Positions 34,389 through 42,728 of a stretch of DNA of 42,728 nt are shown piece after piece. The notes under the pieces were generated by a model. That model was not told the origin of the DNA. It worked only from the letters and a program-made list of their open reading frames with translations, and ran no database searches. Source of the DNA: an uncultured Pseudomonadota bacterium (GTDB lineage: Bacteria > Myxococcota_A > UBA796 > UBA9615); assembly GCA_937891735.1 (NCBI GenBank), contig CALAGR010000348.1, forward strand, positions 1 to 42,728, read 5' to 3'. How positions within the stretch are numbered: the stretch's first letter is position 1; each line of letters starts with the position of its first letter. A program made the translations under genes and the position numbers.

Positions 34389-34703
34389 CTACTCCGGCTC
34401 GCAGGTGCACTGCAGGGGGTACTCGTGGTTCTTCGCGGCGCTCAGGACCTGGGCGACCTTGGTCTCCGCCACCTCGAACGAATAGACCCCGGCGACCCCG
34501 ATTCCAGAGCGGTGCACATGCAGCATCACCTGGGTGGCGTCGGTCTCGTCCATGCGGAAGATCTGCATCAGCACGGCGATGACGAACTCCATCGGGGTGT
34601 AGTCGTCGTTGTGCAGGATGACCTTGAACATCCGAGGCTTCTTGGTCTTCGGGCGCTCCTTGGTGGCGACGCCCTCTTCTCGCTTTGGCTTTTCGTTGCT
34701 CAT
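34389..34703 (-). CDS. clpS: ATP-dependent Clp protease adaptor ClpS
   Basis: 104 residues. A flexible charged N-terminal tail is followed by the core [17 protein letters not shown], whose Asn-Asp-Asp residues bind N-degron amino termini. [21 protein letters not shown] is the second conserved block, with the His and Gly residues of the family, and a C-terminal LQCTCEPE ends it. It delivers N-end-rule substrates to ClpA, whose gene follows after 9 bp. A TAGACT -10-like hexamer lies 15 bases before the ATG; no strong ribosome binding site is present. Confidence 0.96.
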   Translation of the reverse strand: MSNEKPKREEGVATKERPKTKKPRMFKVILHNDDYTPMEFVIAVLMQIFRMDETDATQVMLHVHRSGIGVAGVYSFEVAETKVAQVLSAAKNHEYPLQCTCEPE

Positions 34704-34712
34704 TGCTGCTGG

Positions 34713-34720
34713 AGTCTAGC
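34713..34720 (-). promoter_or_regulatory. Putative -10 element of clpS
   Basis: Minus-strand GCTAGACT, with TAGACT starting 15 bases upstream of the clpS ATG, in the 156-bp divergent gap before 34860. No -35 was found. It belongs to the GCTAnnn class seen at other starts. The rest of the gap shows nothing clear. Confidence 0.3.
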
Positions 34721-34859
34721 GATCCCGAGGCCGGGCGGCGGAGCCCGGGTTCGTCATCAAGCTAGCGCCGGTGTGTTCGATGACACCTGACCGGACGGAG
34801 GGGGAGGTGCGGCGAGCCCGGGACTTCGGCGAACTCCGGCCCTTCGCGCACCCCCGGGG

Positions 34860-36302
34860 GTGGCACCATCGCCGCCCTTGACGGTCACCCGCCCCAGCCT
34901 GCTCGCCGGCTTCGCCCTGCTCGGCACCCTGGCCGCGCTCGCCACGCCACCGGTGCACGATTCCTCCCCGCCGCCACCTCCGAGCTTCGTGGGCGGCATC
35001 CACATCACCGAGGACGACCTGGACGCCTACGCGGACGCGCTGCTGGACGCGGGCCTGGACTCGCTCCAGATCACCGTCTACGCCGCCCAGCCTTTGTGGG
35101 ACTCGGCCGAGATCCGCTTCGACCCCGCGGCCGCCTCGGACATCACCTCTCTCGCCCGGGCCGCCCGACGCGCAGGCCTGACCTCGGTGCTCGTGCTCCG
35201 CGTCTACCTGCAGCACGCCGCCACCGCCAACCAGGCCCTGTGGCACGGGATGATCTGGCCGCCGGACGACCAGCTGGAGCGCTGGTTCGCGCGCTACCAG
35301 GCCTTCGTCACCTGGGCCGCGGACCTCGCGGAGCGCGAAGGCATCGACGTGCTCGTGGTGGGCAACGAGCTCAACTCGATGACCTCGACGATCCCCCTGA
35401 CCGCCGTGCCCGAGGGGCTGGCCTACTTCCTGGATCCGACCCGCCAGGCGCGGGTGAGGCAGGACCTGCTCGCCTGCGCCCGCACCGTCGCGGATCCTGC
35501 CTTCGCTGACGACCTGCGCTGGGCCGACGGCACCAAGTACGACGATCTGGAGGCGGCGCTCGGCTCCGCGGACGCGCTGCAGCACCAGTGGGCGCGGCGC
35601 GCCGTCTTCCCCGACGATCCCCACGGGCCGATCACCGCGCAGGCCGAGGCCCAGGCCCTCGCCGGCCTCAACCGGCGTCGCGCGGCCCTCGATGCGGGAT
35701 GGCGCGGGATCATCGCCGCGGCGCGGGGGCTGTATTCCGGTGCCGTGGCGTACGGGGCCAACTTCGACCAGTACGGCGAGGTCGGCTTCTGGGACGCGGT
35801 GGACGCGGTGGGGGTCACCGGCTACTTCCCCCTGTCCCGCTACGGCGACCGCGGCGACGCCCTGGACCGCCGACTGGACGCGGCATGGCGGACCGTCGCG
35901 GCCGACCTGCAGGCCGTCACCGACAAGCCCGTCTATCTGCTCGAGCTCGGCTGGACCCGACGGCGCGGCGCCACCGTGCGCCCCTGGTCCTACGGGCGGG
36001 TCGATGTGCTCGAGACCGATCAGCCACCTCCGAAGGAGGGCGCGGCCATCCCCCTTTCGTGTGTGCACTGGGCGAGCCAGGCCACCGATGAACGGGAGCG
36101 CGTGCGGGCCCTGGCGTCCCTGCGGCGGTTGGTGCAGGCCGGTGGGTTCCCGGCGCTGCGGGGCGCGCACCTGTGGAAGCTGTCCACGGATCCTGCCCAC
36201 GCCGGGATCGAACCCTTCGCCGTGATCCTCGGAGATCCGGCCGACGCCGCGTACCTGGACGAGGCCGCGGTCCTGGGTCGGGTCCTGCGCAGCCGCCCCT
36301 GA
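34860..36302 (+). CDS. Secreted GH113-like TIM-barrel glycoside hydrolase
   Basis: 480 residues from the GTG at 34860. The TTG at 34878 is an alternative start giving a cleaner signal peptide (LLAGFALLGTLAALA). A Pro-rich linker leads to GGIHITEDD and a TIM barrel. The acid/base Glu follows strand 4 (VVGNELNS, Glu170) and the nucleophile Glu ends strand 7 (LLELGW, Glu362). ANFDQYGEVGFWDAVDAVGVTGYFPL is characteristic of the GH113/GH-A clan. Family members cleave beta-mannosides, but here the substrate is unproven. Exported to the periplasm or beyond. It is followed 60 bp later by a cyclic-di-GMP enzyme, so it might tie into exopolysaccharide turnover. Confidence 0.75.
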   Translation: MAPSPPLTVTRPSLLAGFALLGTLAALATPPVHDSSPPPPPSFVGGIHITEDDLDAYADALLDAGLDSLQITVYAAQPLWDSAEIRFDPAAASDITSLARAARRAGLTSVLVLRVYLQHAATANQALWHGMIWPPDDQLERWFARYQAFVTWAADLAEREGIDVLVVGNELNSMTSTIPLTAVPEGLAYFLDPTRQARVRQDLLACARTVADPAFADDLRWADGTKYDDLEAALGSADALQHQWARRAVFPDDPHGPITAQAEAQALAGLNRRRAALDAGWRGIIAAARGLYSGAVAYGANFDQYGEVGFWDAVDAVGVTGYFPLSRYGDRGDALDRRLDAAWRTVAADLQAVTDKPVYLLELGWTRRRGATVRPWSYGRVDVLETDQPPPKEGAAIPLSCVHWASQATDERERVRALASLRRLVQAGGFPALRGAHLWKLSTDPAHAGIEPFAVILGDPADAAYLDEAAVLGRVLRSRP

Positions 36303-36362
36303 CCGGCCGCCAGCACAGGACGTACACTCAGGACCGGAACCTGGGGGGCCAGGAGAGACAGC

Positions 36363-38717
36363 GTGTCTGGAAGGAAGGGAGGAAAGGGGGACGCGGACCG
36401 CGTCGATCCGCCCGGTGGCGTGGACGACACGCAGACGAGCCCCCCCGGCTTTCCGTACTCCCAGGAGTTCCCGGTGATCGAGCCCGACCACCTGACCGAC
36501 ACCGCCCGCGAGCGCCTGTCGTGGGCCCGGGGCGGGGGGGAGACGCTGCCGCACCTGGACAGCCACTGGACGCTGCCCAGCGTCGACGCCGTGGAGCGTG
36601 TCACCCCCTTGCACGACCTCGCGGACGACTCGACGTGGTGGCGCGAGTTCGCCGATGCGTTCGACGGCCTAGTGTGGACGAGCTCGGCGGACCTGTCGCG
36701 GCTGCTCTACTTGAGCCACGGGTTCGAGGCGGTGATGGGGCGTCCCCACGCGTCCGGGCTGGCGAGCCGCAGCGGGTGGCTGCGGTGGGTGCACGCCGCG
36801 GACCAGCCCCGCATCGCCCAGGCCCTGGACCGCCTCGTCGAGGGGGGGCGGATCGACGCCGACTACCGGGTGACGCTGGAGGACGGGACGGAGCGGTCCC
36901 TGCACGAGCAGGCGTTCCCCATCTGGAGTCGGCACGGCCGCATCGTGAGGCTGGTGGGGCTGGTGGAGGACGTCACGGAGCGCCGCATCGCCGCGAGTAA
37001 GCGCATCCAGCGCCGGGAGCAGCTCCTGCGCAAGGTCCTCGACCTCGTGCCCCACCAGATCTTCGCCATCGACGACGACGGCCGGTTCCTGCTCGTCAAC
37101 GAAGCGACCGCCGCGTCCCTGGGCAGCACCGTCAAGGAGCTCACGGGCAAGCGGATCTTCGATCTGGTCGAGGATCCCGCCCGCGCGGCCCTGATCCGCC
37201 AGGAGCTCACCGAGGTCATCGGACTGGGGCACGAGCTGGTGGACAAGGAAGACCAGTTCGTGGACGCGACGGGGGCGGCGCGGATCCTCGCCAGCACGAA
37301 GGTCCCGCTGCGGCTCACCGGGGCGGACGCGTCCGCCATGCTCGGCATCGCCGTGGACATCTCCCGGCAGCGCGCAGCCGAGGACGCCCTGCGCCGACGT
37401 GCGTTCTACGACCTGCTCACCGGGCTGCCCAACCGCGACCTGTTCGTCGAGCGCCTCGACCACGCGATGGCGCGGGCCGCGCGCCGCGGCGCCTCGGGCT
37501 TCGCGGTCCTGTTCATGGACGTGGACTCGTTCAAGGAGGTCAACGACAGCCTCGGACACCTCGTCGGCGACGAGGTCCTGGTGGAGGTGGGCAACCGCCT
37601 GCGCCTGTGCGTGCGGCCCGGCGACACGGTGAGCCGCTTCGGGGGCGACGAGTTCGCGATCCTGCTCGAGCAGATCGAGGGCGAGGGGGCGGCGCGCATC
37701 GTCACCCGCCGGATCCACGAGGCCATGCGCGAGCCCTTCGAGCTGGCTGGCGAGCGCCACTTCCTGTCCACCAGCATCGGCCTGGCCATGGGCGACGACA
37801 CCCGACAGGTCGGCGAAGACCTGCTCCGGGACGCCGACGGCGCCATGTACCACGCCAAGCGGCGCGGACCGGGCCGCACCCAGGTGTTCAGCCAGTCCAT
37901 CCGGGCCGACGCGCGGCGCCAGCTGCGGCTCAAGAGCGAGATCCGCGCCGGACTCGACAGCAAGGAGTTCTTCCTCGAGTACCAGCCGATCATCGACCTC
38001 GCCACGGGCCGGCTCGCCGGGCTGGAAGGCCTGTGCCGCTGGCGCCACCCGAAGCGGGGCGTGGTGGCCCCCGGCGACTTCATCCCCGTCGCGGAGCGGG
38101 CGGGGCTCATGCCGGAGCTCGAAGCGTTCGTGGTGCGGCGGGCCTGCGAGCGCATGCAGGACTGGGCCGAGCGGTTCTCCCTCACCGAGTTCCGGCTCAG
38201 CGTCAACGTGTCCAGCCAGCAGCTGAGCGAGCCGAGCTTCGTGCCGCGGCTGGAGCTGTCTCTTCGGGAGTTCGCGCTGGATCCGACGCTGTTCGTGATC
38301 GAGCTGACCGAGTCGTCCTTCATCGGCAACGGGGCGGGCACGCGCGCCACCCTCAAGCGCCTGCGTTCACTGGGCTTGAAGACCGCGCTCGACGACTTCG
38401 GGACGGGCTTCTCGTCCCTGTCGCACCTGCACAGCTTCCCCATCGACATCATCAAGATCGACCGGTCGTTCGTGTCCCACCTGGAGGAGGACGACAGCCG
38501 CGCCCGCATCGTGCAGGCGACCATCGGCCTGGGCCGCGACCTGGGCCTGACCGTGACCGCCGAAGGCGTGGAGACCGAGGCCCAGCGGGACTGGCTCACG
38601 GAGCACGGCTGCGACTACGGCCAGGGCTGGCTCTTCGACAAGGCGCTGTCGGAGCAGGAGGTCATCGAGCTGCTCCATTCGGGGCGCGCGTACCCCGGGC
38701 CCGCCCGCGACGGCTGA
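36363..38717 (+). CDS. PAS-PAS-GGDEF-EAL cyclic-di-GMP enzyme
   Basis: 784 residues from a GTG with AGGAGA 5 bases upstream. Two PAS/PAC modules (about 95-210 and 220-340) precede a GGDEF domain with intact RFGGDEF (427-431) and an RxxD inhibitory site (RPGD) five residues before it. The EAL domain has EGLCRWRHP (Glu555), NVSSQQL, ELTESSF, DDFGTGFSS (from 677), KIDRSFV and TAEGVET, all metal and catalytic residues expected of an active phosphodiesterase. No membrane segment is evident, so it is cytoplasmic and PAS-controlled. Both synthesis and degradation of c-di-GMP look possible; which dominates is unknown. The stop abuts that of pilT. Confidence 0.94.
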   Translation: MSGRKGGKGDADRVDPPGGVDDTQTSPPGFPYSQEFPVIEPDHLTDTARERLSWARGGGETLPHLDSHWTLPSVDAVERVTPLHDLADDSTWWREFADAFDGLVWTSSADLSRLLYLSHGFEAVMGRPHASGLASRSGWLRWVHAADQPRIAQALDRLVEGGRIDADYRVTLEDGTERSLHEQAFPIWSRHGRIVRLVGLVEDVTERRIAASKRIQRREQLLRKVLDLVPHQIFAIDDDGRFLLVNEATAASLGSTVKELTGKRIFDLVEDPARAALIRQELTEVIGLGHELVDKEDQFVDATGAARILASTKVPLRLTGADASAMLGIAVDISRQRAAEDALRRRAFYDLLTGLPNRDLFVERLDHAMARAARRGASGFAVLFMDVDSFKEVNDSLGHLVGDEVLVEVGNRLRLCVRPGDTVSRFGGDEFAILLEQIEGEGAARIVTRRIHEAMREPFELAGERHFLSTSIGLAMGDDTRQVGEDLLRDADGAMYHAKRRGPGRTQVFSQSIRADARRQLRLKSEIRAGLDSKEFFLEYQPIIDLATGRLAGLEGLCRWRHPKRGVVAPGDFIPVAERAGLMPELEAFVVRRACERMQDWAERFSLTEFRLSVNVSSQQLSEPSFVPRLELSLREFALDPTLFVIELTESSFIGNGAGTRATLKRLRSLGLKTALDDFGTGFSSLSHLHSFPIDIIKIDRSFVSHLEEDDSRARIVQATIGLGRDLGLTVTAEGVETEAQRDWLTEHGCDYGQGWLFDKALSEQEVIELLHSGRAYPGPARDG

Positions 38718-39806
38718 TCAGGCGTCCACTTCGATGCCCATGGAGGCCAGCTTGTCCCGGAACCCGGCCTTGTCCACGGCCTTCTCGTAGGCCGCCTCGG
38801 GAGTCACGATGTCCTCGTTGAGGAGCTCCCAGAGGCTGTCGTCCATGGCCCGCATGCCCATCTTCTTGCCCATCTGGATCGACGAGGTGATCTGGCCCGT
38901 CTTGCCCTCGCGGATCATCGAGCTCAGCCCCGAGGTGCCGAACAGGATCTCCAGGGCGGCCACGCGACCGCCCCCCTTGCGCCGCAGGAGCTGCTGAGCG
39001 ACCACCCCCTTGAGGGACTCGGCGAGGCCACCGCGCACCGAGTCCTGCTCGTCCTGGGGGAACACGTTGATGATGCGGTCCACGGCCTTGGCGGCGTTGT
39101 TGGTGTGCAGCGTGCCGAACACGGTGAAGCCGGACTCTGCGGCGTTCAACGCGGTGCGGATGGTCTCCAGGTCCCGCATCTCGCCGATGAGGATCACGTC
39201 GGGATCCTCGCGCACGGCGGCGTTCACGGCCTTCGCGAACCCCGTGGCGTGGGCGCCCACCTCGCGCTGGCTGATGATGGAGGACTTGTTGGGGTGCACG
39301 AACTCGATCGGGTCCTCGATCGTGATGATGTGCAGCTTCTGCTCCTCGTTCATCTTGTCGATGATCGAGGAGAGCGTGGTGGACTTGCCCGAGCCGGTGG
39401 GTCCGGTCACGAGGATGAGGCCGTTGCGCATGTAGCAGAACTTCTCGACCGCCTTGGGCAGGCCGAGCTGGGCGAAGGTCATCAGCTTGGTGGGGATGAT
39501 GCGAAACACGGCGCCATAGCCCCGCTCCTGCATGAACATGTTCACGCGGAAGCGCGCGATGCCCGGCACCTCATAGGAGAAGTCGGCGTCCCCGCATCCT
39601 TTGTAGGCGGACCACTGCTTCGGGCCCGCGATGGGCTTCATCAGGTCGATGAAGTCGCGGTTGTCCAGGATCCGGTAGCGGATCGGATCCATCTCGCCGC
39701 TGGCCCGGAACATGGGCGGCCGCCCCACGGACAGGTGCAGATCGGAGGCGCCCCGGTCGTTCATCAGCTTGAGGAAGCGGTCGATCTTGTTGGCGTACGC
39801 CGCCAT
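38718..39806 (-). CDS. pilT: Type IV pilus retraction ATPase PilT
   Basis: 362 residues. The N-terminal domain carries GASDLHLSVGRPPMFR, typical of PilT. The RecA-like domain has Walker A GPTGSGKST (135-143), the Asp box ITIEDPIEFVH, Walker B DPDVILIGEMRD and His box FGTLHTNNA, then GLSSMIREGK in place of the AIRNLIRE motif. A strong GAGGAG lies 7-8 bases before the ATG. It powers pilus retraction and twitching. A second PilT-type protein with a HEAT extension is encoded 32 bp upstream, so the two may form one operon and possibly mixed hexamers. Confidence 0.95.
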   Translation of the reverse strand: MAAYANKIDRFLKLMNDRGASDLHLSVGRPPMFRASGEMDPIRYRILDNRDFIDLMKPIAGPKQWSAYKGCGDADFSYEVPGIARFRVNMFMQERGYGAVFRIIPTKLMTFAQLGLPKAVEKFCYMRNGLILVTGPTGSGKSTTLSSIIDKMNEEQKLHIITIEDPIEFVHPNKSSIISQREVGAHATGFAKAVNAAVREDPDVILIGEMRDLETIRTALNAAESGFTVFGTLHTNNAAKAVDRIINVFPQDEQDSVRGGLAESLKGVVAQQLLRRKGGGRVAALEILFGTSGLSSMIREGKTGQITSSIQMGKKMGMRAMDDSLWELLNEDIVTPEAAYEKAVDKAGFRDKLASMGIEVDA

Positions 39807-39838
39807 GGCTCATCTCCTCGGAAACGGTGCGGGCTTGC

Positions 39839-42346
39839 CTAGATGGCGATCTGGCCGGCGAGGAACTCGGGGCTGACCCGGGCTTCGAACTGCTCCTTGC
39901 TCTGGGCCTTGAGCCACGCCTGCTCCGGCGTGATCTTGCGCGCATCCAGGAGCTTGGCGAGGGCTCCGTCCACCGTGACGTGGCCGGCGCTCTCCCCGAT
40001 CTGCATCTGGCCGATGATCTGGTAGGTCTTGTTGTCGCGGATGAGGTTGCGCACCCCGAGCGTGCCCATGAGCACCTCGAAGCAGGCGACGCGGCCGTCC
40101 CCCTCGGCGTTCGGGAGCAGGGTCTGGCAGATCACCGCCTTGAGCGTGTCACTGAGCATCGTCCGGATCTGGGCCTGCTCGCCCGCGGGGAACGCGTCGA
40201 TGATCCGGTCCACCGTCTTGGGGGCCGAGGTGGTGTTCATCGTTCCGATGACGAGGTGCCCCGTCTCGGACGCCTCGATGGCGAGCATGACGGTCTCCGG
40301 ATCGCGCATCTCGCCCACGACGATGACATCGGGATCCTGCCGCAGGGCGCCGCGCAGGGCCGAGGCGAACGAGGTCGTGTGCTTGCCGACCTGGCGCTGG
40401 TTGATCAGGCAGCCCTTGGGCAGGTGCACGAACTCGATGGGATCTTCGAGCAGCAGCACGTGGCTGCGGCGCCGCTCGTTGAACAGGTTCACCAGGGCGG
40501 CGAGGGTGGTGCTCTTGCCCGAGCCGGACGGTCCGGCCACCACGATCATCCCCTGGTGGTAGTTGACGAGGTCCGCCAGGTGGCTCGGCATGCCGATGTC
40601 CTGCAGGGTCGGCACGTCGTTGGGGATGACCCGGAAGGACGCCGCGAGCCCCTTGCGCTCCACATACACGTTCGCGCGGAAGCGGCCGTCTCCCTTGATC
40701 GTGTGGCAGTAGTCGAGCTGCTTGTGCTTCTTGACGGCGGCTCGCTGGCCCGGCGTCAGCAACGGCAGGATCGCGGCGGAGGCGCTCTCCTCGGTGTACT
40801 TGACGGCCGAGAGCTCCAACAGCTTGCCGTGCACCCGCACCGCCGGCGGGGAGTCCACCACGACGTGCAGGTCGGACCCGCCCATCTTGCGGGCCTGCAC
40901 CAGCAGGATCTCCAGGTCCTTGAGGTTGACGGCGGGGACCTCGCCGGTGAGGGACACGCGGCCGATTAGGCTCTCGGCGGCCTTGTTGCTGCCCGTCAGC
41001 TCGCGGATCACGGCGGCAGCGCGGATCTGCGCCGCAGGCGACGGATCCTGGTTCACCACCTCCTCCAGGAGCGGGACCAGCCGCCGATCACCGTAGCGCC
41101 GGAAGGCTTCCAGGGTCTCGATCCGGATCTCCACCTGCTCGCGAGCGAGCTGCTGGGCGAGGTGGGGCAGGGCCCGCGGGTCCTTGATCCGGCCCAGCGC
41201 CTCGATGCACGCCATGGCCGTGTCCGGGTCCGACATCGCGGCCAGCAGCGCCTTCACGGCACGGGGGTCACCGATGTTCCCCAGGGTCTCGGCGGCGGTC
41301 ATGCGCAGCCACCAGTCCGGGTCCTCGAGCAGCCGGATGATGTGGGGGGTGGCCGCCGCCGCCTCCAGCGTCGCGCCGACGGTGAGGGCCATGGAGCGCA
41401 CGTCTTCGTCCTCGTCGCTCATCAGGCGGATCACCGAGTCGGTGATGTCGGCGGAGTGGTTGCGGAGCGTGTCCAGGGTCCGGTCGCGGACCCAGCCCAT
41501 CAAGCTCGTGCAGAAGACCAGCAGCTTGCGGATGATCCGGTCCTTGTCCGGCCGCTTCATGATGATCTCGATGACGCCGGTGCGAATGGCCTCGCTGCCG
41601 TCGGTCAGCAGCGCGAGGAGCTGATCCTCGGCCTCGGCCGACGAGTCGAGCCGCTCCAGCGTGTCCCCCATGACCCGCACGGCCTGCTGCTGCACGGCGG
41701 GGCTGGGATCCTTGAGGCGCTCCAGGCACAGGCGCACGCCTTCACCGGGGTTGAAGCGACTGACCATGTCCAGGACCAGGAGCCGGATCTTCTCCTCCTC
41801 GTCCTCGGCCATGCCCGACACGGCCTTCTGCACGCTGGCGTCGGCGAGCAGCTCCTTGCTCTCTCGGACCTTGACCAGGGACAGGTGCCGGATCTCCGGG
41901 CGCTGGTGGGACAGGAGGCGCACGAACTCGGAGCTGATCTGGTGGGCGGGGAGCTGGGAGAGCGCCTCCATGGCGCGGATGGCCAGGTCCTTGTTGGACG
42001 CCTCCTGGACGATGCGTTGGATGTGCGGGATGGCCAGATCGGGCTTCACTCGGATGAGCGTGTGCAGGATCTGGCTCTGGGTGCGGGAGGTCTTCTTCGG
42101 GAGCTCGTCGAGGATCACGGCGATCGACTTCGGCTCGAGCCGTTCCCGCAGCTGGTACTCGGCAAACGCGCGCACCGTCGCGTCGGAGCTGGTCAGGAGC
42201 GGGACGACCTCGTCGGCCTGCAGGTCCCTGAACGACCCGAGCTGATTGAGCAGCTCCCGCTGCTCTTCGTTCGACTTCCAGTCACTGCCCACGACCCGCC
42301 GGAGCGTGTCGGCCTTGCTCGTCGCACCCCTCCTGAACAACGCCAC
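39839..42346 (-). CDS. HEAT-repeat protein fused to a PilT/PilU-type ATPase
   Basis: 835 residues from a GTG with GGAGGAGG 8 bases upstream. Residues about 20-460 are helical HEAT repeats (LAIRAMEALSQL, AVQQQAVRVMGDTLERL, WWLRMTAAETLGNIGDPRAV). From about 470 a complete PilT module follows: GGSDLHVVVDSPPAVRVHGK, Walker A GPSGSGKST near 603-611, LLLEDPIEFVHLPKG, DPDVIVVGEMRDPETV, IGTMNTTSAPKTVDRI and GVRNLIRDNKTYQI. The usual His of the His box (TLHTN) is replaced in GTMNTT, a change also found in PilU-like proteins. The HEAT part may dock the ATPase on pilus base proteins or polarity factors. That role is inference. Confidence 0.92.
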   Translation of the reverse strand: MALFRRGATSKADTLRRVVGSDWKSNEEQRELLNQLGSFRDLQADEVVPLLTSSDATVRAFAEYQLRERLEPKSIAVILDELPKKTSRTQSQILHTLIRVKPDLAIPHIQRIVQEASNKDLAIRAMEALSQLPAHQISSEFVRLLSHQRPEIRHLSLVKVRESKELLADASVQKAVSGMAEDEEEKIRLLVLDMVSRFNPGEGVRLCLERLKDPSPAVQQQAVRVMGDTLERLDSSAEAEDQLLALLTDGSEAIRTGVIEIIMKRPDKDRIIRKLLVFCTSLMGWVRDRTLDTLRNHSADITDSVIRLMSDEDEDVRSMALTVGATLEAAAATPHIIRLLEDPDWWLRMTAAETLGNIGDPRAVKALLAAMSDPDTAMACIEALGRIKDPRALPHLAQQLAREQVEIRIETLEAFRRYGDRRLVPLLEEVVNQDPSPAAQIRAAAVIRELTGSNKAAESLIGRVSLTGEVPAVNLKDLEILLVQARKMGGSDLHVVVDSPPAVRVHGKLLELSAVKYTEESASAAILPLLTPGQRAAVKKHKQLDYCHTIKGDGRFRANVYVERKGLAASFRVIPNDVPTLQDIGMPSHLADLVNYHQGMIVVAGPSGSGKSTTLAALVNLFNERRRSHVLLLEDPIEFVHLPKGCLINQRQVGKHTTSFASALRGALRQDPDVIVVGEMRDPETVMLAIEASETGHLVIGTMNTTSAPKTVDRIIDAFPAGEQAQIRTMLSDTLKAVICQTLLPNAEGDGRVACFEVLMGTLGVRNLIRDNKTYQIIGQMQIGESAGHVTVDGALAKLLDARKITPEQAWLKAQSKEQFEARVSPEFLAGQIAI

Positions 42347-42393
42347 AGCGGACCCTCCTCCCGGTCAGGTTCCAACGTGCACCACGACGGCCT

Positions 42394-42402
42394 TGCTAGC
42401 AT
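42394..42402 (+). promoter_or_regulatory. Extended -10-like TGCTAGCAT before the last gene
   Basis: Identical to the nonamer at 17327-17335. TAGCAT (42397-42402) lies 27 bases before the ATG at 42429. No clear -35. The predicted transcript would begin near the hairpin at 42406-42425. Confidence 0.4.
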
Positions 42403-42405
42403 CGA

Positions 42406-42425
42406 GACTCCACCCTTCTGGAGTC
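42406..42425 (+). promoter_or_regulatory. Leader hairpin covering the ribosome binding site
   Basis: GACTCCA (42406-42412) pairs perfectly with TGGAGTC (42419-42425) around a 6-base loop. The right arm contains the GGAG (42420-42423) that serves the ATG at 42429, so the folded RNA would hide the ribosome binding site. Confidence 0.5.
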
Positions 42426-42428
42426 CCG

Positions 42429-42728
42429 ATGAGCCCCGACTTCGACAACCCCAGCTTCTGGAAGTCGCTGTACAAGCGGCCTGTCGATTCTAACACGCAG
42501 GGGGTGGTGGCCGGCTCGACGGAGCTGGAGGAGGGGGACCTCGACGCCGAGCTGGATCCCTACGCATCCGAGGTCGCCAAGGACACCGCGATCGACCAGG
42601 AGTCGCTCATGGCGATGGTCGAGGCGATGGTGGAGCAGCGCATGCAGACCCTGGTCAGCAAGGGCTGGGGACCGGGTACGTCGGCCCCCCCGAGCGTGCA
42701 CCCACCGGCCCCGCCGGCCCCGTCGGCG
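42429..42728 (+). CDS. Unknown acidic protein, N-terminal part (runs off the right edge)
   Basis: The first 100 codons of a plus-strand gene with no stop before the window end. GGAG lies 5 bases before the ATG. The protein starts MSPDFDNPSFWKSLYKRPVD, then has an acidic stretch (ELEEGDLDAELDPY), a Met-rich predicted helix (SLMAMVEAMVEQRMQTLV) and a Pro/Ala-rich segment. No signal peptide or membrane segment is seen. It is divergent from the HEAT-PilT gene with an 82-bp gap, which may hint at a pilus or motility role, but I do not recognise the family. Confidence 0.7.
   Translation, partial: MSPDFDNPSFWKSLYKRPVDSNTQGVVAGSTELEEGDLDAELDPYASEVAKDTAIDQESLMAMVEAMVEQRMQTLVSKGWGPGTSAPPSVHPPAPPAPSA

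Noticed and set aside
34716..36614. A 632-codon minus-strand open frame opposite the GH113-like gene
   Set aside because: Shadow frame without motifs; the plus strand has both catalytic Glu motifs.
38022..38042. EAL motif reading EGL as a sign of a dead phosphodiesterase
   Set aside because: The essential Glu is kept, EGL is common in active enzymes, and the DDFGTG and other metal ligands are intact.

Overview
The window is a very GC-rich, densely coded bacterial segment with 34 protein-coding genes called. I see no rRNA or tRNA genes, no insertion sequence and no CRISPR array, and no gap between genes exceeds about 160 bp. The gene content points to a Myxococcota/deltaproteobacterial-type organism: Asp-rich Thr-Gly-Asp-Asp-Asp lipoproteins, several FG-GAP/ASPIC-UnbV lipoproteins, clpS-clpA, a PilT ATPase beside a HEAT-repeat PilT fusion, and a PAS-GGDEF-EAL protein. 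That placement is inference from gene content, not a phylogeny.

Region 1 (1-192, minus) is the start of an Asp-rich repeat lipoprotein that runs off the left edge.

Region 2 (about 300-25150, mostly plus) looks like an undescribed biosynthetic and surface-glycan locus split into several transcription units. It holds three radical SAM enzymes, sugar genes (nucleotidyltransferase, UDP-galactopyranose mutase, extended SDR, DegT aminotransferase, family 2 glycosyltransferase), a WecD-like GNAT, and a carrier-protein triad. The triad is a free-standing adenylation enzyme, an 88-residue carrier protein and an acyl-CoA-dehydrogenase-like oxidase. It has the composition of the PltF/PltL/PltE-type machinery that turns L-proline into pyrrolyl-2-carboxyl-S-carrier. 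Interleaved are four membrane-anchored beta-propeller paralogues and three FG-GAP/ASPIC-UnbV lipoproteins. Genes inside units overlap by GTGA, ATGA or CTGA. The unit heads carry a GCTAnnn -10-like element, sometimes so close to the start codon that the transcript would be leaderless. The working model is a glycan containing galactofuranose and an amino sugar acylated from the carrier protein, handled outside the cytoplasm by the propeller and FG-GAP proteins. The adenylation gene is interrupted by a one-base frame change at a run of ten C.

Region 3 (25173-31289, minus) has a fourth FG-GAP/ASPIC lipoprotein translationally coupled to a large polytopic membrane protein, then an SGNH hydrolase with an N-terminal anchor, a class V aminotransferase and a possible 20-residue peptide.

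Region 4 (31334-42728) is more ordinary: a glutathione S-transferase-like protein, clpA and clpS (minus), a secreted GH113-like TIM-barrel protein and a PAS-GGDEF-EAL protein (plus), pilT and a HEAT-PilT fusion (minus), and the start of an unknown gene (plus) whose leader can form a hairpin over its ribosome binding site.
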